This document shows, piece after piece, positions 14,890 through 19,480 of a stretch of DNA of 19,480 nucleotides. Source of the stretch: Gemmatimonadales bacterium UBA2975 (lineage in GTDB: Bacteria > Gemmatimonadota > Gemmatimonadetes > Longimicrobiales > Gaopeijiaceae); contig DEAT01000058.1 of the NCBI GenBank assembly GCA_002348265.1, positions 996 to 20,475 of the forward strand, read 5' to 3'. The position numbers were made by a program, and so were the translations under genes. The notes under the pieces are model-generated. The model was not told the origin of the DNA. It saw only the letters and a list, made by a program, of their open reading frames with translations, and ran no database searches. Within the stretch, counting starts at the first letter, position 1; each line of letters begins with the position of its first letter.

Positions 14890-14907
14890 TAGTATCTTGT
14901 TATACTA
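14890..14907. promoter_or_regulatory. Candidate operator: perfect inverted repeat over the nfeD -10 region
   Basis: TAGTAT (14890-14895) and ATACTA (14902-14907) are exact reverse complements separated by 6 nt. The repeat covers the -10 hexamer called just below. Such spacing suits a dimeric repressor. No regulator gene is present in the window, so the binding protein is unknown. Confidence 0.45.
14898..14906 (+). promoter_or_regulatory. Extended -10 promoter upstream of nfeD
   Basis: TGT followed by TATACT gives the extended -10 pattern TGnTATACT. No good -35 is found at the usual distance, which extended -10 promoters tolerate. Transcription would begin near 14913. Confidence 0.5.
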
Positions 14908-14939
14908 AGCTCGGTTTGCCGACTTGAGGAGGTTGTTGG

Positions 14940-14987
14940 TTGATTCAGTATGTTGAGCGCACCCACTCGCTTTCTGTGGTGTATTAG
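14940..14987 (+). CDS. Possible 15-codon leader peptide before nfeD
   Basis: A near-consensus Shine-Dalgarno (AGGAGG at 14927-14932) lies 7 nt before a TTG at 14940. The frame encodes (M)IQYVERTHSLSVVY and stops at 14985-14987. The nfeD frame is closed by a stop at 14941, and its first ATG (14950) is 17 nt from this site, too far for efficient use. The site thus fits a short leader peptide best, although it may simply be chance. Confidence 0.3.
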   Translation: MIQYVERTHSLSVVY

Positions 14988-15033
14988 ACTTCGTACCTTG
15001 TTTTTACCGGAAAGTCCCCGAGAGGTCGTTGCC

Positions 15034-16404
15034 ATGATCCGCCGAATTCCGTTCATCGCTCTATTCGTAGCTTTTAGCAGCGTGCTTCCTGCGCCGGTGT
15101 TCGGCCAATTCGACGATGTGGTGATCCGTGTTCCTGTTACAGGAGTAGTTGAACTTGGCTTAGCCCCTTTCATTGAACGAAGCCTAGAAGAGGCTGCGGA
15201 GTCTGGAGCCGTTGCTGTAGTTCTTGATATGGACACGCCTGGGGGGAGGGTGGACGCTGCAGAGAGGATCGCCGACGCGCTCTCTGATTCTCCAGTTCCA
15301 GTGTACACGCTTGTTAACCGTCGAGCATATTCTGCTGGTGCGCTGATTGCACTCGCCACAGATCGGATCTACATGCGTCCGGGTTCGGTGATCGGTGCTG
15401 CTACTCCAGTCGACGGAAGTGGTACAAAGGCTCCCGAAAAGATCGTGTCAGCGATGAGGAGCCAGATGCGGGCTCTAGCTGAAGAAGCGAATTTAGACCC
15501 GGAAGTAGCAGCTGCGATGGTTGATGAAGACATCGAGATTGAGGGGGTTACCGAAGCAGGAAAGCTTCTGACACTCACTACCGAGGAGGCGGCGGATCTC
15601 GATTACGCTGTTGAGGTCGACAACCTTTCTGCGCTTCTGGATGACCTGGAAGTAGAAGGAGCGACCGTCACAACTGCGGAAACGAACTGGGCTGAGCGGG
15701 TCGTCCGGTTCTTCTCCAATCCGGTAGTCGCTCCGTTCCTGCTCTCGCTTGGCTTCTTGGGGCTAATCACCGAGATCAAGTCGCCTTCGTTTGGGTTGGC
15801 CGGAGGAGCTGGGTTACTGGCTTTGTCGCTCTTTTTCGGTTCCCACCTGATCATTGGGCTCGCTGGTCTCGAAGACATCCTTTTCTTCGCTGTGGGTCTA
15901 GCCCTGATTGGGGTGGAGGTATTCTTAATTCCTGGTTTCGGTCTTTTTGGCCTGCTAGGAGGGATTGGCGTTCTTTACGGTCTCTACATGAGTATGCTTG
16001 GAGGACTACCGACATCGCCCGACTTTACAAGGGCTGGGATGGTGCTGAGCACGACCGTAGTGCTCATTGTCGTAATGGCGTGGGTAGTAATCAAAACTCT
16101 GCCCGGAACATCAAGGCTGGCTCGAAGCGGTATACTGCTGATGGACAGTACTGATCGGGAGACTGGCTATGAGTCGGCTGAATCACGCGTCGATCTGATT
16201 GGTATGATAGGAGAGGCCATCACCGATTTGCGACCGGCCGGGACTGCTCAATTCGGAGAGGAGCGGATTGATGTCGTTTCAGAATCGGAGTGGATTACGG
16301 AAGGATCGACGGTAAAGGTCGTCAGCGCTGAAGGCTATCGTCACGTGGTTAGAGTTATGGAACAGTCAAAGTCTGAAGAAGGTTCGTCCGCTCAGGAGAG
16401 CTAG
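15034..16404 (+). CDS. nfeD: NfeD family membrane-bound ClpP-class serine protease (long form)
   Basis: 456 residues from the ATG at 15034, which has GAGG 8 nt upstream and gives a clean signal peptide (MIRRIPFIALFVAFSS...PVFG, about 1-24). The frame is open back to an ATG at 14950, but those 28 residues would spoil the signal. The ClpP-like protease domain (about 27-210) contains MDTPGGRVDAAERI and the nucleophile S100 in RRAYSAGALIALA. K136 (APEKIVSAMR) is a candidate for the catalytic lysine of the Ser-Lys dyad known in archaeal 1510-N. Four to five transmembrane helices follow (about 230-370). A C-terminal OB-fold NfeD domain spans roughly 385-445. Long NfeD proteins are typically encoded beside flotillin-like proteins, as here (floA follows after 140 nt), and act in membrane quality control. 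Confidence 0.93.
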   Translation: MIRRIPFIALFVAFSSVLPAPVFGQFDDVVIRVPVTGVVELGLAPFIERSLEEAAESGAVAVVLDMDTPGGRVDAAERIADALSDSPVPVYTLVNRRAYSAGALIALATDRIYMRPGSVIGAATPVDGSGTKAPEKIVSAMRSQMRALAEEANLDPEVAAAMVDEDIEIEGVTEAGKLLTLTTEEAADLDYAVEVDNLSALLDDLEVEGATVTTAETNWAERVVRFFSNPVVAPFLLSLGFLGLITEIKSPSFGLAGGAGLLALSLFFGSHLIIGLAGLEDILFFAVGLALIGVEVFLIPGFGLFGLLGGIGVLYGLYMSMLGGLPTSPDFTRAGMVLSTTVVLIVVMAWVVIKTLPGTSRLARSGILLMDSTDRETGYESAESRVDLIGMIGEAITDLRPAGTAQFGEERIDVVSESEWITEGSTVKVVSAEGYRHVVRVMEQSKSEEGSSAQES

Positions 16405-16544
16405 TTATCATATAGGTCAAGATGATCGCTGTTTCGGGCAACTGCCGTAGGCTTTTGGTGGTCTAGAACGACCGAGTCAGTGGGAACGATTGGAATACAG
16501 CGTCACCGTTTACAGAAAACAATTTCGCCAGAGAGATCCAAACA

Positions 16545-17537
16545 ATGGACAGTGTTTTAATAGTCAACTTATTCCTTCTCTTCGGGTCCATTTTCTTAGT
16601 GGGCATGATTGCCTGGGCGATCCCGGTGAGGCTCTGGGTCGAAGCACTTTCAGCGGGGGTGACCGTGGGAATCGGCACACTGGTGGGAATGCGTTTGAGA
16701 AAGGTCTCTCCTCCCGCTGTGGTGCGGCCACTAATCAATGCTACTAAAGCCGGACTAGATCTCGATATCAACGCGCTAGAAGCTCATTATCTGGCAGGTG
16801 GCAACGTCTCTCGTGTCGTTGGGGCCCTAATCTCAGCAGACAAGGCAAGCATTGACCTGCCATTCAATCAGGCTGCTGCGATTGATCTGGCGGGAAGAGA
16901 TGTCTTTGAAGCAGTCCAGGTTTCGGTCAACCCGAAGGTGATCAACACCCCTAAGGTCGCGGCAATGGCGAAGGATGGGATTCAGCTGATAGCCATCGCC
17001 CGTGTCACTGTTCGTGCCAATATCAATCGGCTGGTTGGTGGTGCGGGGGAGGACACGATCTTAGCCCGAGTTGGTGAGGGTATTGTCTCAACGATCGGAT
17101 CCGCGAATTCGCACAAGGATGTTTTAGAGAATCCTGATGGGATTTCAAAGACGGTTTTAGGTAAGGGGCTCGATTCCGGAACGGCCTTCGAGATCCTTTC
17201 GATCGACATTGCCGATGTAGACGTTGGGAAGAATATCGGCGCCGAGCTTCAGACGGATCAGGCTGAGGCGGACAAGAGGGTGGCACAGGCTCGCGCTGAG
17301 GAGCGGCGAGCGATGGCTGTCGCCCAAGAACAGGAAATGAAAGCTCTGGTGGGACAGATGAGAGCTGAAGTGGTTAAGGCTGAGGCCGAGGTTCCTTTAG
17401 CACTCGCCGATGCTTTTCGCTCGGGTAACTTGGGCGTGATGGACTTCGTGAAGTACCGGAACATGGAGGCGGATACGAGCATGCGGAGTGCGATCGCCGG
17501 TCCGGAAGAAGACCAGAATGAACCACTAAGCGAGTAA
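16545..17537 (+). CDS. floA: Flotillin-like protein FloA
   Basis: 330 residues, matching the 331 of Bacillus subtilis FloA (YqfA, UPF0365). Two adjacent hydrophobic segments (about 5-25 and 28-48) form the membrane anchor. The SPFH-like domain runs to about 230, with KVSPPAVVRPLINATKAGLD, LEAHYLAGGNVSRVV and IARVTVRANINRLVGGAGE characteristic of FloA. A charged Ala/Glu-rich helix (about 232-290, QTDQAEADKRVAQARAEERR) is the coiled-coil oligomerisation part. FloA scaffolds functional membrane microdomains and pairs with NfeD. The 140-nt gap from nfeD holds only a weak 4-bp GGTC/GACC hairpin at 16460-16473. The ribosome site is weak (AGAGAGAT). Confidence 0.96.
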   Translation: MDSVLIVNLFLLFGSIFLVGMIAWAIPVRLWVEALSAGVTVGIGTLVGMRLRKVSPPAVVRPLINATKAGLDLDINALEAHYLAGGNVSRVVGALISADKASIDLPFNQAAAIDLAGRDVFEAVQVSVNPKVINTPKVAAMAKDGIQLIAIARVTVRANINRLVGGAGEDTILARVGEGIVSTIGSANSHKDVLENPDGISKTVLGKGLDSGTAFEILSIDIADVDVGKNIGAELQTDQAEADKRVAQARAEERRAMAVAQEQEMKALVGQMRAEVVKAEAEVPLALADAFRSGNLGVMDFVKYRNMEADTSMRSAIAGPEEDQNEPLSE

Positions 17538-17548
17538 CCTGCTGACTT

Positions 17549-18208
17549 ATGGAAGAGCTGATTTTCTTTGCGATGATCGCTTTCGCATCGATCATCGAAT
17601 CGGTTTTTCGGCGGCGAAAAGCTAGTGGCGGTGGGGGCCCTGTTAAGGAGGCCCCCACCGGTGACATTCAGTTTGAATGGCCACTGGGACGTGAGGATCA
17701 ATTGCCGACTTACGATTCAGATCCGTCGTATGATGAACTGGCCACGGCTGAGGAGACTGAGACTTCAACAGAGCCGTTCGTGCCCACGCCCCCTAGCATG
17801 CTAGAGAAGATTCTCGAAGCAGCGTCTGACGCTGCTTCGAAAGGACTGGAGGATCCCGACGGAGACCGTCGTCTAAGAAAGAAATTAGAAAAACGAAACA
17901 AAGAGCTCCTTCGTATGCGTTTGGATTTGGAAAAGTCAAAACGCTCCGGAGCTTCCAGAAGGGGATCAGTAGGCCAGCTCGACTCGCATCAGATACACCG
18001 AACGCACGCCGAATTCGGCACAGATCCATCGGAACGGGCACCATCGGAGCAGGACGGATTGGATCCATTCGCGCGTGCACTTTCCGCCGAAGCGAAGGCG
18101 GTTCGTAGGCAACTCCTAAGCGATAGTGCCTCTGCCTTGCGGCAGGCAATTGTTCTACAAGAAGTGCTCGGTCCACCGAAGGCGATGCAAGAAGACGCTT
18201 CCTCGTAA
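17549..18208 (+). CDS. Membrane-anchored coiled-coil protein of the nfeD-floA operon, unknown function
   Basis: I do not recognise a named family in this 219-residue protein. One N-terminal helix (about 4-20, LIFFAMIAFASIIESVF) is followed by RRRK, which places the rest in the cytoplasm by the positive-inside rule. Next come a Gly/Pro-rich linker and an acidic stretch (about 50-76). A charged helical region (about 82-135) includes a likely coiled coil, DRRLRKKLEKRNKELLRMRL. A polar linker leads to a C-terminal helix (about 175-215) ending in LRQAIVLQEVLGPPKAMQ (197-214). That end looks like a conserved short motif of the form LR-x-A-I/V-x-L-x-E-I/V-L-G-P-P. It starts 11 nt after floA, so it is surely cotranscribed. 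A partner or adaptor role for FloA/NfeD is inference from position. Confidence 0.75.
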   Translation: MEELIFFAMIAFASIIESVFRRRKASGGGGPVKEAPTGDIQFEWPLGREDQLPTYDSDPSYDELATAEETETSTEPFVPTPPSMLEKILEAASDAASKGLEDPDGDRRLRKKLEKRNKELLRMRLDLEKSKRSGASRRGSVGQLDSHQIHRTHAEFGTDPSERAPSEQDGLDPFARALSAEAKAVRRQLLSDSASALRQAIVLQEVLGPPKAMQEDASS

Positions 18209-18224
18209 AGACGAGTTCGCCAGC

Positions 18225-19480
18225 TTACATCTCGCCCCGAGCCATCTTCCGTAGGACCGTTTGCAGAATGCCTCCGTTCATGTAGTAATCGACGTCGACG
18301 TCGGAATCGAGTCGTGCAGTAACGTTGAACTCGGTCACCTTGCCGTCGTCTGCTGTAGCTTTGACTTGGACTGTGCAGCCTGGCTCCAACCCTCCTGAGA
18401 TGCCGCTGATATCGAATGTCTCACGTCCGTTGAGACCCAAGGACGATGGCGTATCACCCTTGTGAAATTCCAGCGGGAGCACGCCCATGCCGACTAAATT
18501 GCTCCTGTGTATCCGCTCATAGCTCTCAGCGATAACTGCCTTCACGCCCAGAAGGATTGTGCCTTTTGCTGCCCAATCTCGCGAGCTTCCCGTACCATAT
18601 TCCTTTCCTGCAAGTACGATCAGTGGTGTGTCTTTCTCCTGGTAACGCATAGACGCGTCGTAAATCGGTATTACTTCCCCGGACGGGAGATGCTCCGTGT
18701 AGCCACCTTCCTTGCCGTCTAGCAGGAGGTTCTTTATCCGCACGTTTCCAAACGTACCGCGCATCATGATCTCGTGGTTTCCGCGACGGGATCCGAAGGT
18801 GTTGAAGTCTTTGACGGTCACGCCGTGATCGCGGAGATATAGACCGGCTGGCTCTTCTTTTGGGATCGCACCGGCGGGGGAAATGTGATCGGTGGTGACC
18901 GATTGACCCATCAGTGCCAGGACACGAGCTCCTTCGATGTCCCCTAGGGTGGGGACATCCATCGACATTCCCTCGAAGAAGGGGGGACGTCTGACGTATG
19001 TGGAATTGGTGTCCCAGTCATACAGGCTACTTTCTTCTGGAAGAGGCAGTGATTGCCAGTTCTCGTCACCTGTGGTGACCACGGAGTAGCGTCTGGTAAA
19101 CATCTCAGCCTTTAGAGAGCTGGCTACTGTTTCGCTGACTTCACTGGGAGAGGGCCAGATGTCTCTCAGGTATACCGGTTGACCGTCGCTATCCGTTCCT
19201 AGGGGTTCGCTCTCTAAATCTAGATCCATACGGCCTGCGAGTGCGTAGGCCACTACCAAGCCTGGAGAAGCGAGATAGTTGGCCCGCACGAGGGGGTGTA
19301 TACGTGCTTCGAAATTCCGATTTCCTGAGAGTACAGAGGATACGACTAATCCGTTCTCTTCGACTGCTGCATGAATATGCTCAGGTAATGGCCCTGAATT
19401 TCCTATGCACGTCATACAACCATAGCCAACGATGTGAAAACGGAGTTCTTCCAGATAGGTCAGCAGGCCAGACTCGGTCA
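18225..19480 (-). CDS. acnA: Aconitate hydratase (IRP/AcnA type), C-terminal part
   Basis: TCA-cycle enzyme isomerising citrate to isocitrate through a [4Fe-4S] cluster. The frame is open through the window edge: codons above 19415 read HIVGYGC before MTCIGNSG, so the ATG at 19415 is internal. The pair Cys-x2-Cys in GYGCMTCIGNSG supplies two of the three cluster ligands. Later markers are LSGNRNFEARIHPLVRANYL, LMGQSVTTDHISPAG, FNTFGSRRGNHEIMMRGTF, YGTGSSRDWAAKG and SYERIHRSNLVGMGVLPL, all typical of AcnA and IRP proteins. About 417 of roughly 900 residues are visible. It converges on the floA-operon gene with only 16 nt between stops and no clear terminator in that gap. Confidence 0.97.
   Translation of the reverse strand, partial: TESGLLTYLEELRFHIVGYGCMTCIGNSGPLPEHIHAAVEENGLVVSSVLSGNRNFEARIHPLVRANYLASPGLVVAYALAGRMDLDLESEPLGTDSDGQPVYLRDIWPSPSEVSETVASSLKAEMFTRRYSVVTTGDENWQSLPLPEESSLYDWDTNSTYVRRPPFFEGMSMDVPTLGDIEGARVLALMGQSVTTDHISPAGAIPKEEPAGLYLRDHGVTVKDFNTFGSRRGNHEIMMRGTFGNVRIKNLLLDGKEGGYTEHLPSGEVIPIYDASMRYQEKDTPLIVLAGKEYGTGSSRDWAAKGTILLGVKAVIAESYERIHRSNLVGMGVLPLEFHKGDTPSSLGLNGRETFDISGISGGLEPGCTVQVKATADDGKVTEFNVTARLDSDVDVDYYMNGGILQTVLRKMARGEM

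Noticed and set aside
18209..18224. Terminator between the floA-operon gene and aconitase
   Set aside because: The gap is only 16 nt and no stem of useful length or T run was found in or around it.

Overview
This window is a chromosomal segment of a Gram-negative, aerobic heterotroph. Lipoprotein and Sec signal peptides, an MltD-type lytic transglycosylase, a NfeD/flotillin pair, an IRP-type aconitase and a CoA-dependent catabolic operon all fit that reading. The RNase E/G sequence and the rne/rng-rplU-rpmA order remind me most of Gemmatimonadota, but that placement is an inference from sequence style, not a search result. No mobile element, phage gene, CRISPR array, rRNA or tRNA was seen. 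Base composition looks even throughout, with no sign of recent transfer.

The layout has four blocks. (1) Plus strand, 2-5531: the 3' end of a biotin-dependent acyl-CoA carboxylase carboxyltransferase, a small two-helix membrane protein, an RNase E/G with a hairpin-rich leader and an Arg/Gly-rich insertion, ribosomal proteins L21 and L27, a textbook intrinsic terminator, and an MltD-like transglycosylase with its own promoter. (2) Minus strand, 14718 down to 5610: nine closely packed genes. In order of transcription they are enoyl-CoA hydratase, aldehyde dehydrogenase, PcaF/PaaJ-like thiolase, 3-hydroxyacyl-CoA dehydrogenase, a second enoyl-CoA hydratase, a cyanophycinase-like lipoprotein, an exported class A beta-lactamase-fold hydrolase, a DUF3311 small membrane protein and a sodium:solute symporter. 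(3) Plus strand, 14890-18208: a promoter/operator region, then nfeD, floA and an unrecognised membrane-anchored coiled-coil protein. (4) Minus strand, 18225 to the window edge: the C-terminal part of aconitase.

The nine-gene block reads as a scavenging and catabolism unit. Two exported hydrolases would act outside the cytoplasm, the symporter (with DUF3311 as likely small partner) would import the product, and the aldehyde dehydrogenase plus beta-oxidation enzymes would degrade it to acetyl-CoA and possibly succinyl-CoA. The aconitase and acyl-CoA carboxylase on either side belong to the same general central metabolism. The least described parts are this combination, the third gene of the nfeD-floA operon, and the RNase E/G insertion and leader.

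Several starts differ from the longest open frame. RNase E/G is placed at a TTG at 1997, L21 at 3704, the 3-hydroxyacyl-CoA dehydrogenase at a GTG at 11127, the beta-lactamase-like protein at 8235, the aldehyde dehydrogenase at 13824 and NfeD at 15034. Each choice rests on ribosome binding sites, signal peptides or family N-termini.
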